Shown here: piece by piece, positions 25,202 through 36,040 of the stretch
Numbering within the stretch: the first letter of the stretch is position 1
Layout: each line of letters begins with the position of its first letter
Source: Rhizomys pruinosus
Lineage: Eukaryota; Chordata; Mammalia; Rodentia; Spalacidae
Length of the DNA: 64,000 nt
Assembly: GCA_009823505.1 (NCBI GenBank)
Contig: VZQC01006876.1
Coordinates: forward strand, 5,571,501 to 5,635,500
Direction: 5' to 3'
Translations under genes and position numbers: made by a program
Notes under the pieces: generated by a model
The model's input: only the letters and a program-made list of their open reading frames with translations
What the model was told of the DNA's origin: nothing
Database searches by the model: none

Positions 25202-25840
25202 TAAGAAAATAGATCTGTGCATCTTCAATAGAGACGGAAATCACTCTTCTCAAATATTTAAGATCCAGTGTTGGTTGAATCCAAGAATATAGACTATGAT
25301 GAGAGAGTATGGCAAATACCACTCAAGTACTGACAGCATCTTGCGGGAATAAGTCTGAAGGCAGGTGGAGAGAGCCGTTCTCTGAGGTGAGTGACAGTGG
25401 AAGAGACTGGTTCCAGTAGCAAAAAAAGAGAGAAATCTTTAGAAAGCAGAAAGCAAGATATATAGTCCCAAGTCTATTCTAGACAGCTTACACAATTCTC
25501 AAGTACAAAATAAATTCAAAAGTAGAATGTTAGAACCAGTGATTAAGACAAGAGAAGAGCCTTCAAAAACACACATTAACAGACAATTTAAAGAAAGGAG
25601 AGATTTATAGAGGTAGAGAAAGGGGGCGGAGGTCTGGAAGGAGCTATGTAACTGCCTCAGTGGTGGAAGAATGGGAGAGGACTAAAAGACCAAAGGAGAG
25701 AGAACTGAACCAAAAAGATAACTAAGCTGGAGATTCTCAACTAAATTTGAACTCATAATTGAGCAGACTCACAGTACAACCTGATAGAAAGCTTGAGATC
25801 TGCTTGCCATTGGCACTTGACCAAAGAAGCCATTGGTTTT
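25202..25840. other. Purine-rich stretch, no gene seen
   Basis: Enriched in GA-rich runs such as aaaggagagagaact. No family recognised. Confidence 0.3.
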
Positions 25841-25842
25841 AC

Positions 25843-25843
25843 T

Positions 25844-25879
<36 letters not shown>

Positions 25880-25950
25880 TGTGTGTGTTTGTTAGTGTGG
25901 TGTGTGTGCATGTGCGTGTGCATGTGTGTGTGTGTGTGTGTGTGTGTGAT
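25843..25950 (+). repeat. (TG)n microsatellite
   Basis: Two long TG tracts separated by imperfect units. Confidence 0.95.
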
Positions 25951-26138
25951 TTTTAGCTGGGGTCAATCTGTAGCACACTTTGACCTGAACACATTTATGT
26001 TGAGTATATTGTATCAGATGGGCTTGGACACATAACAGTCTACTGCTTTACATATCAAATGAAGAGATTATAGACAATATTTAGAATGCAGGAAAGAATA
26101 AACCATTTTGTTATTGTTGGTGTTAATATTTGTATTGA

Positions 26139-26450
26139 TTTTTTTTTTTTTTTTTTTTTTTAATGGTTTTTTTATTATATATAATATAGTATATATATAT
26201 AATATATATATAATATATATAGTATGTGTGTTGTGTGTGTGTGTGTGTGTGTGGTGTGCGCATGTGTTTATGAGTGTACTGTCTTCATGTAGGTAGGTGC
26301 AACCCTGTTGTGCAATGCTGCAGAGGTCAGAAGAAGGTGTTGGATTCCCCTGGAATTGGAGCTAAGGACAGTTATTAGCAGCCATGTGGGTGCTGGAAAT
26401 CAAACCCCAGTCCTCTGGTGCCCTTAACAACTGAGCCATCTCTCCAGCCC
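26139..26450 (-). mobile_element. B2 SINE with expanded tail
   Basis: Antisense B2 body about 26255-26450. Its tail side (left) holds T23, (TA)n at 26175-26222 and (TG)n at 26230-26253, likely grown from the A-rich tail. Confidence 0.85.
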
Positions 26451-26582
26451 GTCCAGTAAGTCCTAATCACCATTTTACCTGCTTCTTGCTTGGCACTCCC
26501 CCACCAGGAGTTCACTCTTCTGTCATTCATGCTCGGGTCAATGTGCAAAATTACTCTCTGGGCTCAATCCTTAGTCTCAATG

Positions 26583-27981
26583 TCATTTACCTGCAAAGCT
26601 CATGAGTTCATCTTTCCGTACCGCTGCATAGAAAGCCATTGTGTAGATGTACCACAGTGTTCCTCTCTCACTCATCAATTGAGGGGGCACTTGGATTGGT
26701 TCCAACTCCTAATGAAGGTGAAGAGAGCTGGCAATAAAGATGGCTGTGCATGTATCTCTGGGGTAGGATGAGTCTTCTGGGTACAAAAATGCCCAGAAGT
26801 GGTATGGCTGGTCAAGTGGGCAAGTTTCATTCCAAGACTTCCAAGGATTCTCCACACTGCGTCCATAGTGGCTGATTACATTCCCACCAGCAGGGGATGA
26901 GTGTTTCCCCTTTATCCACAACCTTTCCAGCACTTTGTATGATTTGTTTCCTTGATCCCGAGCCAGTCTTACTGAGTAAGATGATATCTTAAATGGTTTT
27001 GATTGCATTTCCTTAATGATAATGACGTTGAACACTTTTTTATGTTGTTTCCAGCCATCTCTAATTCCTCACTTGTGAAGTCCTCTGTTCAGGTCTTTGC
27101 TCCATCTATGAGTGGGTCGTTTGTTTTCGTTCTTATTTGTTTTTTTGAGTAGTTTAGATAATTCTAGAATCAGTGCCTATGTCAGCTGTTTAGGTGGTGA
27201 AGGTTCCTCCGCACTCGGTGGGATTTCCTCTCAATTCCTTGATTGTTTCTTTGATGTACAGAAGGCTTTTGAGTTTATAATGAGGTCCCATTTGTCAAGG
27301 TCCGACCTTAATGCTTGCGCAGCTGCTGTCTGATTTAGAAGTCTTTTCTTACCATGATGTCTCGTTAGTCTGCTGCCACGTTTGGTTTCTTCTATTTGCT
27401 TCAGAGTTGGGGTTTCAACAGTGAAGACGTTGACCCCATCTGTAGTTGACTATGTGCAGGGTGAGAGGTAGGGATTTAATTTCATGCTTCTACAAGTGGT
27501 GCTCGCCCAGTTTGGCCAACACCACGTGCTGAAGATGCTGTCTTTTCTCCATTGTGGCTTCTCTTGGCCCCTTGTCAATATGAGATGGCTGAAATTGTTT
27601 GTACTCAGATTTGTATCTTCAGTATGTTCCTGGGGTCACAGGTCTGTTTCATTGTGCCAGTACCCAAAAAAAAAAAAGAAAAAAGAGACAGGGGGGAAAG
27701 AAGAAAGGAGCTGGGAAGGAGATATATTATGAAGCAAAAATATAGCCTGTAGTTTAGTTTGAAGCCTGGTATAGGGATCCCCCCTGTTGGGCTCTTTTCA
27801 CTCGGGTTTTGTTTTGGCTATTCAGCCTCTTTTGTTTTTCCAAATGAATTAAGAACTTTTGTTTCCAAACCTGTGAAGAAACTCTTGGGGGAGTTGATGG
27901 GAATTGCTTAAATCTATACAGGAGGTTTGGTAAAATGGACATTTTTAACAAATGTTCATTTTCCCATCCATGAGCATGGGG

Positions 27982-28024
<43 letters not shown>

Positions 28025-28519
28025 CTTTAAAGGTTTAAAATTTTTTGTTGTAGAGATCCTTGGATGTCTTTGGTTAGGTTTGTTCCTAGATATTTTATTG
28101 CTTTTGAGGCTATTGTGAGTGGGAAGGTCTCTTTGAATTCTTTCTCCTGTTGCTTGTTCATGGTGTAAAGAAAGGCCATTGATTTTTTAAGGTTAATTTT
28201 GTATCCTGCCACTTTGCTGAAGCTGTTAATCATTTCTAGGAGTTTTCTGGCAGAGTTTTTAGCATCCCTTAAGTAAACAATCATATCATCAGCAAAAAGG
28301 GATAGCTTGACTTCCTCTATTCCAATTAGTACTCCTTTAATTTCCTTTTCTTGCCTTATTGCTCTAGCAAGTGTTTCAAGTACTGTATTCCAGAGGAGTG
28401 GTGACAGGGGGCAGCCTTGCCAATTTCCTACCTTTAAAGGGAATGTTTCTGTCATTTCCCCGTTTAGGATGATATTGGCTATGTGTTCCCTGTATATGGT
28501 TTTGATTACATTGAGGAAT
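26583..28519 (-). mobile_element. LINE-1 ORF2 (antisense), indel-rich
   Basis: Covers the ORF2 C-terminal end back through RT (FADDMIVYL read on minus at about 28295-28269). The 3' UTR is missing at the left end. 26583-27760 has an unusual number of 1-3 nt indels relative to the other copies, an inserted purine-rich block at 27665-27740 and a T40 run at 27985-28024. A minus frame of 142 codons (28455-28027) is an RT remnant. Confidence 0.9.
27985..28024 (+). repeat. T40 homopolymer inside L1 ORF2
   Basis: Exactly 40 T. It replaces about 35 nt of ORF2 seen in other copies (compare 16062-16115). Confidence 0.95.
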
Positions 28520-28579
28520 TACAACTGACTTCTCAATGCAAACTATGAAAGCAAGAAGAATGTGCAACATACATCTCTT
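28520..28579 (+). mobile_element. L1 ORF1 3'-region fragment, inverted relative to its neighbour
   Basis: Sense ORF1 piece (acttctcaatgcaaactatg, then agcaagaagaatgtg) matching the antisense version at about 42342-42383. It abuts the upstream end of the antisense L1 at 28519. It could be a twin-priming product with a deletion, or a second fragment. Confidence 0.6.
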
Positions 28580-28594
28580 TCTTAGGCCTTTCTT

Positions 28595-28862
28595 TTTTTT
28601 TTTTTTTGAAAAGAAGGGCAATTATTTTACTTTATTTATTTCTGTATGTGTATGAATGTACTGTCTGCATGCAGGTTTGTGCACCCATGTCATGCAATGC
28701 CACGGAGGTCAGAAGAGGGTGTCAGATTCCCCTGGAACTGGAGTTCTCCTGGAACTGGAGTTTCAGACGGTTCTCGGCCACTATGTGGGTGCTGGGGATC
28801 GAACCCGGGTCCTCTGTAAGAGCAGTCGGTGCTCTTAACCGCTAGGCCATCTCTCCAGCCCC
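28595..28862 (-). mobile_element. B2 SINE
   Basis: Antisense, with perfect 15-bp duplication tcttaggcctttctt at 28580-28594 and 28863-28877. The gtt(ctc)ctggaactgga segment is doubled, as in the B2 at 44015. Confidence 0.95.
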
Positions 28863-29908
28863 TCTTAGGCCTTTCTTAGACCGGTACCACTCCCTGTATG
28901 CAGCTCTCCTTGGCAAATATCTCACATGTCTGGCATCTAGAATGTCTTTTTGGGGTCTCTGCTGCCAACCAGGCTTCACAGTCACAGCTTCATGCAATGG
29001 CCTAGCAGGGCCTACTTTATTCAGGGACACCCCTGCTGCACTCTGCCTGACCTTGACAGCTCTCTGAAACCATGGAGGAAGAACTGAAGACCCCTTCACT
29101 CTTGCAAACTTCATGCCTCTAAAGCCAGCACCATGTGAATTAAACCGGCAAGTTTGGCTGCAAGTTTGGGGTGGACCCTGGCCTATTTCAACCACATTTG
29201 CAACTTTTCTCTGCCCTGAACTTGTTGGAGCAGAAAATCCTTTCAGTATTTTCCTTTCAATAGTTGGAGGATTAGCTGGGTGTGGTCTTTCCCTGAAGGT
29301 ACCATTTCTGCTGTTTACTTGTAAATCTCGAGGCCCCTGCTTAATCCCTTTAATCTAACTTTTTCCATTGTTTACTTGTAAATAGCTAGGCCTCTCCTTA
29401 ATCATTTTACTCTCCTTATCAAAAGGAATCTCTCCTTCACATGCCTTGGGCCCACCTTTAATCTTCCTAGTGCGCTTTTCAGATCCAAACTGTACATTCT
29501 GCATTTCTTTTGGCCCCATCTGCTCTTCTTCACTGTTCTTCTGCACAATATTCACCATTAATAGCCCCGCCACCATTCCTACATTAGGCTGTCTTGAAAT
29601 ATCCTCAGACAAAGACCTTAGTCCATTGCTTTTCAATTTAGCATCAGGCAAGCATTTGGGCTGTGGGCAAACTGCTGCCAGCTCTTTAACAAAATATCCC
29701 AGTTGCTGCCTAAGTGTTTATTTTCCTCTGGAACTACATTTTTGCAGCAATGCTTTCTCCCAGGCTTCTACTAGAATGGCCCATTAAGCTCTGCTTACAG
29801 TAGTCAACAGCTTTTCTAGCCCAAAGTTCCAAAGTCTTCCACATTTCTCCAAACATCCACATGGTCAGATTCTTCACAGCCAACACCCCACTCCTGGTAC
29901 CAAGTAAC
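28863..29908 (-). mobile_element. MaLR internal region, decayed
   Basis: On minus, from the LTR edge: a primer-binding-like ttggtaccaggagtgg (about 29906-29891), then MaLR-type internal sequence (gtgaagaatctgaccatgtg, then gaaatgtggaagactttgga). Minus frames of 98 and 117 codons show no domain I can name. The left end is cut by the L1/B2 junction. Confidence 0.75.
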
Positions 29909-30274
29909 TGTATTAGTCACTTTTCTGTTGCTGTGATAAAACCACCATGAGCAAGGGAACTTAAAAAAGGAAGAGTTTATTTGAGGTTATGATTGACGGT
30001 TCCAGGGAATTAGAGTCCATTGTGGCAGGAAGCATGGTGGCCGGGGCTGGAGCAGCAAGGTGAGGGTCAACATCTCACAATGAGCACAGGAAGCAGAGAG
30101 AGGGGGAGGCTGGAGACCACGAGGCTTGTTAAACTCACTAAGCCTGCCCCCAATGACGTACTTCCTCCAGCACAGCCACACCTTCTAATACCTCCAAGAA
30201 CATTGCCGCCAACTGAAGACAAAATGTCTGAATACTTAAAGCCTGTGGGGGACACTATCATTCAAACCACCACA
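29909..30274 (-). mobile_element. MaLR (ORR1-like) 5' LTR
   Basis: 366 bp with TG...CA ends. On minus it begins tgtggtggtttgaatgatag, carries aataaactcttcc near its end and finishes in tgactaataca. The matching internal region follows to the left, so orientation is secure. Its other end directly abuts ERV-L leader sequence. Confidence 0.85.
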
Positions 30275-30798
30275 GGTACCAAGAGTGTTTCTAGAGAAAC
30301 AAAATTAAATGTTTGAATATCTTTAATTGATTTGGTGGTATGTGAAGCAGGCATTCCAACTCAAGGAAACGTAATTACTAAGGACTCCTCCTCTGGCAGC
30401 ACACTGAGGACTTAAAATCCATCATGTAGACTGTTTTAGATAAATAATGAAGATAAGCACATTTGACTCTTCCAAATCACCTCTGTGACAAGCAAAGAAT
30501 TAATGACTCTAAATAAACACATTTGAAAATTTGTAAAATAAGGAAAATAATGATGTTGACTGTTTGCTTCTAGGAACTTTAGAAAAAGTAATGGAGGAAA
30601 GGAATGAGTTTGGAAATAAAATTAACCATTTCCAGATTAGTATCAGAAGTCCAAAAATTTCTAAGCCTGCCCTGGAAGAGAATCTTCTTTCAGCTTCCCT
30701 TGCAAGTAACAGAAAATCAAGCCAAATCCATCCTTCTATGTTTGGTGTCTTACAATGCAATTTTAATTCCATAATTCTAGGAGTGTCAAAATTAAAAG

Positions 30799-31010
30799 TG
30801 CTTGAGAGAATGCCTAGTGGTTAAGAGTATTGACTCCTCTTGCCAATGACCTTTGACCTTGGTTCTAATCCCAGCACCCACATGACAGCTAACAACCATC
30901 TGTAACTCCTGTCCCAGAGGGCCTAATGTCCTCTCCTGCCCTGGAGGGCATTGCACAACATGTAGGCAACATATGTTAAAAATACACATAAAATAACAAT
31001 AATAAGGAAA
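30799..31010 (+). mobile_element. B2 SINE, diverged
   Basis: Head cttgagagaatgcctagtgg, with the B-box region as ttctaatccc, and an A-rich tail. Inserted in ERV-L copy 2 gag. Confidence 0.8.
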
Positions 31011-31474
31011 ATATTTAAAAAGGAGAGGACACTGTTAGAGAAAGAGTAGGATCTTGTAACTTGGTTTGCAGATGTAGTGAAGAATCTAAATGAGACTAAG
31101 GACTTGAACCCTTAGACTCTGGGAGAATAATTTCACCTAGTGACTTAATTGACTCGTCCTCCAAGAAGAATTCACATTCACACCCTACAGACCTGCCCTT
31201 TCTACCCTTACCTAAGGGAATTAATCCCTTGGGGAAACAAAGCTGATGTTCCTCAGTGCCCAACAATTATTGCCTTTAGACCTATGTCCATGCTCCAGGC
31301 TAAACAGGGCCTTAGAAGTGAGATAGAAAGTATACACCACAAGGAGCTGTGCTACACCACTAAAGAACTTAATGAGTTTGATTATTCATTCAAGCAGAAT
31401 CCTTTGGAATATGTGTAGGAATGGATTTTAAGGGTGTTGGATAATTGTGGAAAGAACAAAAAATTTGATCAGGC

Positions 31475-31477
<3 letters not shown>

Positions 31478-31525
<48 letters not shown>
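31478..31525. repeat. (TA)n microsatellite in gag
   Basis: About 24 TA units. It creates the YIYI-type frames on both strands. Confidence 0.95.
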
Positions 31526-31529
<4 letters not shown>

Positions 31530-31740
31530 GAGCTGAGATTCTAGGTTTAATGTGGAATCTTGTGCAGTTAAAATGTGCTAAAAGTTTATTTGATTTGTTG
31601 AGAGAAGTATTTATATATAAAAAAAAATGGGTGCTGACATTCATGGCGTCAGAAAGCACTATGCAAACCACTGGAAAGATATGCTCTCTGTGCTATAATT
31701 TTACATGCCAAAGAAGATGTAGGGCAATAGTGGCAGCCTG

Positions 31741-32089
31741 GTAAATGTACACATGAAAAGAAATTTTAAAAAAATTAAAAATCCCAATTTGATTTATGGC
31801 CTGCTCCCTGGTGAGGTAGGCTGACACTGTAGCCTTGGTGTCCCCTCCTAATGTCAGGAGACTATAGGGACCATATTAGAAAGTTATTGGCATCCCTTTG
31901 TCAAAGAGTTATAATGCCCAACCAAGATTTCATCCAAGCATATGTGTCTGTCCCACAGAGAAACTTGTTATAATCTTAAATATTTGTTACTATTTGTTCT
32001 TTATTATTAGAATTAAAAGGAGACTGAAAAATGACTGGCCCATCAGTCCAATGGAAACAGAACTTGGACAGTCCCAAGCGTTTCAACGT
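31741..32089 (+). other. Possible ERV-L continuation, unassigned
   Basis: Downstream of gag copy 2. Short overlapping frames but no pol motif recognised. Confidence 0.25.
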
Positions 32090-32370
32090 GCCACTTCAGG
32101 GAAAAAAAATGTATGTTCTATCTCTCACTTATCTCATCCTCCCCTCCCAAACCCAGGGACTCCTGCTGAAGAAGTTGGTGCATCAGATTGTAAGGGCCAA
32201 GGGGGAGGGGCATGAATTGTGAGATCATAGCAAAAAGAGACTGGATTTTGTGAGATCACAGCAAAAACGGACTGGATTCTTTTTTTTCTCCTCTTGATAA
32301 AAATGTTTGTGTAAACAAATCTCTTCAACTGGTCTTGGGGACCCTGGGTTGTACAAACCTGGAATCAGAT
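32090..32370 (+). repeat. Unclassified repeat shared with 4375-4645
   Basis: Second copy of the pair. Here the module gtgagatca(t/c)agcaaaaa...gactggatt is repeated twice in tandem (about 32219-32248 and 32250-32279), while the other copy has one. Confidence 0.5.
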
Positions 32371-33416
32371 GCTAACTAATTGAGTTTATATGGACACTCC
32401 TTAGGTTTATTGCCTATGTGTACCCCTCCCTGCACTGACTGTGCAGCTCCCTCTATTGAGGCTTCAGCCCAGGTGCCAGAATCTATTCCTTTGATAGATA
32501 TTAAGGATTCTCAGGACCCTGGTCCTTCTCACAAACCTCTCCCTCCCCTCTTTGACCCACCCCACATGTTGTCTTTCCTCTTTCCTAGGTCCTACTATGG
32601 ACTTCAGCTCTTTTGTCCAATTAGGAAGGGGAGGGACAGGCTACTTCTTGACTGGCCCAACCTGTTTATGCCTCCAATTGGTGGCCACTAACCACTTATA
32701 TGCTTATAGCTTTCAAGTCTTTGTTGGACAAGCAATTGGCTGCAGGGTATATTGAGCCTTCCATTAATCTATGAATACTTTGTTAAGGTTATTAAAAAGT
32801 AGCAAAGAATATTTAGGTCCAAGAGTAGATTGTTATTCCACATATGTATGAAACTGAGACTTACATGGATGAAGTTAAAAGATAAAACATTGAGTAGGAC
32901 CCAGAATCTTTTTCTTTTTTTCAGATTCTTATCTGCAATATTCTGCAATTATCAGTATCCTGATATGCTTTTCAAATACAGTTTCAAGATGGCATCAAGT
33001 GTTTTATCAACAGTGTGATCAGGCCCCACTATGTTTACCAATTTTCCAAATTAGTCCTCCTGTATAAGAAAACAATGTCTTATTAATATATACATGTCAA
33101 CATTTACATACTATGTCTCAATGCAATGACAATTCAGAAACAACAAAACTTCTCTGTCTCCAATTTCACTTGATGATCACTTGTTGAAATAATATCAAAT
33201 TATTATGTAGGGGTATTAAAAACACAGGTGTCAGGTTATTCAGAAGATTTGCTGCAGATACAAATAATATAAATGTTAATAAAATTGTACATCAACTTCT
33301 AAAGAGTAGTATAGCTAGATTTGCCTTTTATTCTTTTGAGGAAAGATTCATGTTGGAAATAACTTTATCACTTAAGTGTCTCATTATGTACACTCAAAGC
33401 ATAGGCAATATCCAGC
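32371..33416. other. Unassigned stretch
   Basis: A 103-codon plus frame (32380-32691), Pro-rich, with no recognised domain. The remainder is AT-rich with nothing identifiable. Confidence 0.3.
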
Positions 33417-33431
33417 AGTGAGAACATTTTG

Positions 33432-33671
33432 GGGTTTTTTGTGTTTTTTTAATTTATTTTAATTTATTTTTGTATGTGTATGAATGTACTGTCTGCATGT
33501 AGGTTTGTGCACCCGTGTCGTGCAATGCTGTGAAGGACAGAAGAGGGTGCTGGATTACCCTGGAACTGGAGTTAAATACTGTTCTCAGCCTCCATTTTGG
33601 TGCTGGGGATCGAACCTGGGTCCTCTGCAAGAGCAGTTGGCACTCTTAACCACTAGGCCATCTCTCCAGCC
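33432..33671 (-). mobile_element. B2 SINE
   Basis: Antisense. Duplication agtgaga(a/g)cattttg at 33417-33431 and 33672-33686. Confidence 0.94.
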
Positions 33672-33686
33672 AGTGAGAGCATTTTG

Positions 33687-34139
33687 AAGCAATAACAATT
33701 ATTTGAATACAATTACTTAAGCGAGTGAGCATCTGTGCTTTTTTTCTAAATGACCAAATACTGGGAATCAAGAGAAGCCAAGATGATTTTCTTAAAAGAA
33801 GCAAAACATAAGAAAATACAGAATAATGTTAAAATACAGACACCTGACTTATTTCTATGATAATTCTCAGGTTATTCTTTTCTTTTGGCTTATCTTATAC
33901 CCACATTTTTGCCTCTAAATCATTTTTGATTATTTAGAAAATAATTTATTTAATTTTTAATATTATATTTTATGTTTCCTAGTGGTATTTCCTGCATACC
34001 ACTTGGGTTGCAAGGTCTTTCTCATTGGTCCCTCTCTCATATTGCTGTACTCATTTCCCACTTATTACCCTTAGTGGTCTCCTTTGAAGTTTGGGTTTAT
34101 CTAATTATAATTATGCATATACAAGAGTGAAGATGCCTA
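33687..34139. other. AT-rich stretch, no feature seen
   Basis: No repeat or coding signal recognised. Confidence 0.3.
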
Positions 34140-34278
34140 AGGAGAACAGTGGCTTTGGATCCCCCTGGTGTTAGAGATATTGGCAGATGTTAGCCAGAAA
34201 GCATGGGTGCTGGAAATCAATCTATAGCTCTCTGCAAGCATAGTAAAAGATCTTAACCACTGATCCATCAGCTGCTCT
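34140..34278 (-). mobile_element. Old B2 SINE fragment
   Basis: Antisense, diverged: catgggtgctggaaatcaat ... atcttaaccactgatccatc. Confidence 0.6.
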
Positions 34279-34820
34279 CTGTGACCCCTTCACATTTCAA
34301 CACCAGAACCATATAGGTGACTCTTACACATTACCAAGTCCTGCTTTCAGCTTGAGGTGGAGGTTTGGCCCCCTCTGAACCATATCTTCTGTGTGCTGAC
34401 CCTGAGGAAATTCTTGCCAGAAGATTTCACCACAGTGATGCTGGCCTCTTGTTACTTACTGCTGATTTTTCAGTCCCAGCCAACCAGCATCAATTGTCCC
34501 AGTAAAACAAACGTTTCACTTTAGATTCTGTTCTCTACAGCTGATTCTTCACCCCCAGCTGACCAGAATCCACAGATTCTTAATTTAAAAAATATTATGC
34601 AAACAGCCTTGATGGTCTCTGCTTCCCCTTGAAGCTTCACAAGCCAGACCTCCTTCATCTATAATTCTTTCAGCATAACTATTCAAAGTTCCACACCAAA
34701 AAACTGTAGACACACAATGGTTTTTCTAGCCTAATGTTCTAATGCTTCCACAATTCTCCTGCAAAACACCAAGGTCAGGTCTGTCACAGCAATACCCCAC
34801 TCACACTCGGTACCAATTTC
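34279..34820 (-). mobile_element. MT-type MaLR internal region
   Basis: On minus from the LTR edge: ttggtaccgagtgtgagtgg (primer-binding-like), then gtattgctgtgacagacctg, typical of MaLR internal sequence. No coding capacity. Confidence 0.65.
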
Positions 34821-35228
34821 TGTTCTAGTTGCTCTTTGATTGCTGAGACAAAACACTGTGATCAATACCAACTTGGCAAGGAAAGGGTTTATTTGGCTCA
34901 CATCTGCTGGGCCACAGTTCACCACTTAGGGAGCCCAATGTAGGAACTCAGGGCAGGAAACTGGAGGCAGGAGCTGAGGCAGAGGACATGGAGGAATGCT
35001 GATTACTGGCTTGCTTTCCTGGCCCATGCCCAGCCTACATTCTTATACTGTACATAACAACCTGCCCAGGGTGACACCACCCAGAGTGGGCTGGGCCCTC
35101 CCACATAACTCAACAATCAAGACAATACTCCACAGATGTGACCACAGGGCAGTCCAATGGAGCCAATTCCCCAGTTGAGGCTCCTTCAACCCAGGTGTGT
35201 CAAGTTGACACTAAAGCTATCCACCACA
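34821..35228 (-). mobile_element. MT-type MaLR 5' LTR
   Basis: 408 bp, TG...CA. On minus it starts tgtggtggatagctttagtg and contains aataaaccctttcc. Adjacent internal region at left fixes orientation. The 64- and 60-codon frames here are shadows. Confidence 0.8.
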
Positions 35229-35785
35229 CCTTATAATTCAAAGAAAAATGTTCTGCTATAATTCCAATTGCATCACATCACCCTGTTCACAATGTTGTTC
35301 ATCATTTTGCATAAAGTTATCTTAAATTCTGCTGACTGGCAGAGATCCCAATATGGACTCAAGTTGTAATATGCTTTATTGGAACTTGTTATTGAATTTC
35401 AAGAAAATAAATTTTGCTTAAACCTTTATTAGCTGAAGAAAATGTCCCCTTAAGTACATAATTATAATCATTATTTAATCATTGCAGCCCTCCAAGTTAA
35501 GTTCACAATGATTTATTCTTACCCTAAATATTTTGATATAACCTATCCTATAATTTCCTAGGATAAGCTCTTAGAAAATACTTCTTACCATATAATATGC
35601 CTCCATCGACATTAGAATAAGAAATTTAACTATATTTGATTCTTTTTAAGCTCAAGTGAGATAAAATGTATTGTTTCTTGTGCTGCAAAACGTAATTTTT
35701 TAGACTTTATTGATTTCTCAGAAAATTATAGTAATTACACACACCTTGGTACCTAGAATAAGATCTGTGTTATTTAAAGATGCTA
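35229..35785. other. AT-rich stretch, no feature seen
   Basis: No repeat or coding signal recognised. Confidence 0.3.
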
Positions 35786-36040
35786 CGGAGACAGTGAGGT
35801 GACTCAGGAGGTAAGGTTACTTGACAGCAAGGCTCAGGTTTTGATTTCCATCCCTTAGTTCCACATAGTGGAAGAAGGAGAGAACTTACTCTCACAATTT
35901 GTTCTTTGATTTGTAAATGGGAACCTCAGTGCATGCTTGTGTATGAAATTCCATGCATGCACATTCACATAAAAGCACATGCACATACACACACACACAC
36001 ACACACACACCTACACAGAAACACACAAACACAAAATATG
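35786..36040 (+). mobile_element. B3-like SINE
   Basis: cagtgaggtgactcaggagg head, then cttgacagcaaggctcaggt; a B3-type body and a (CA)n tail at 35987-36010. Confidence 0.7.

Larger units (their letters stand above)
30275..31740 (+). pseudogene. ERV-L gag remnant (copy 2), broken
   Basis: Sense orientation, same family as 133-1597. It starts with a primer-binding-like ggtaccaagagtg, then tttctagagaaac leader shared with copy 1. Segments: coiled-coil region 30564-30795; a B2 (30799-31010); capsid-like region 31149-31620 with TTKELNEF and SFKQNP (copy 1 has TTKEINEF and SFQQKP). A TAG at 31416-31418 replaces a Trp codon kept in copy 1. A (TA)n repeat (31478-31525) has expanded inside the coding region. 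Lacks a recognisable 5' LTR because the MaLR lies there. Not functional. Confidence 0.75.

Noticed and set aside
28863..29651. 98- and 117-codon reverse frames as genes
   Set aside because: They fall in the MaLR internal region, whose coding capacity is long lost.
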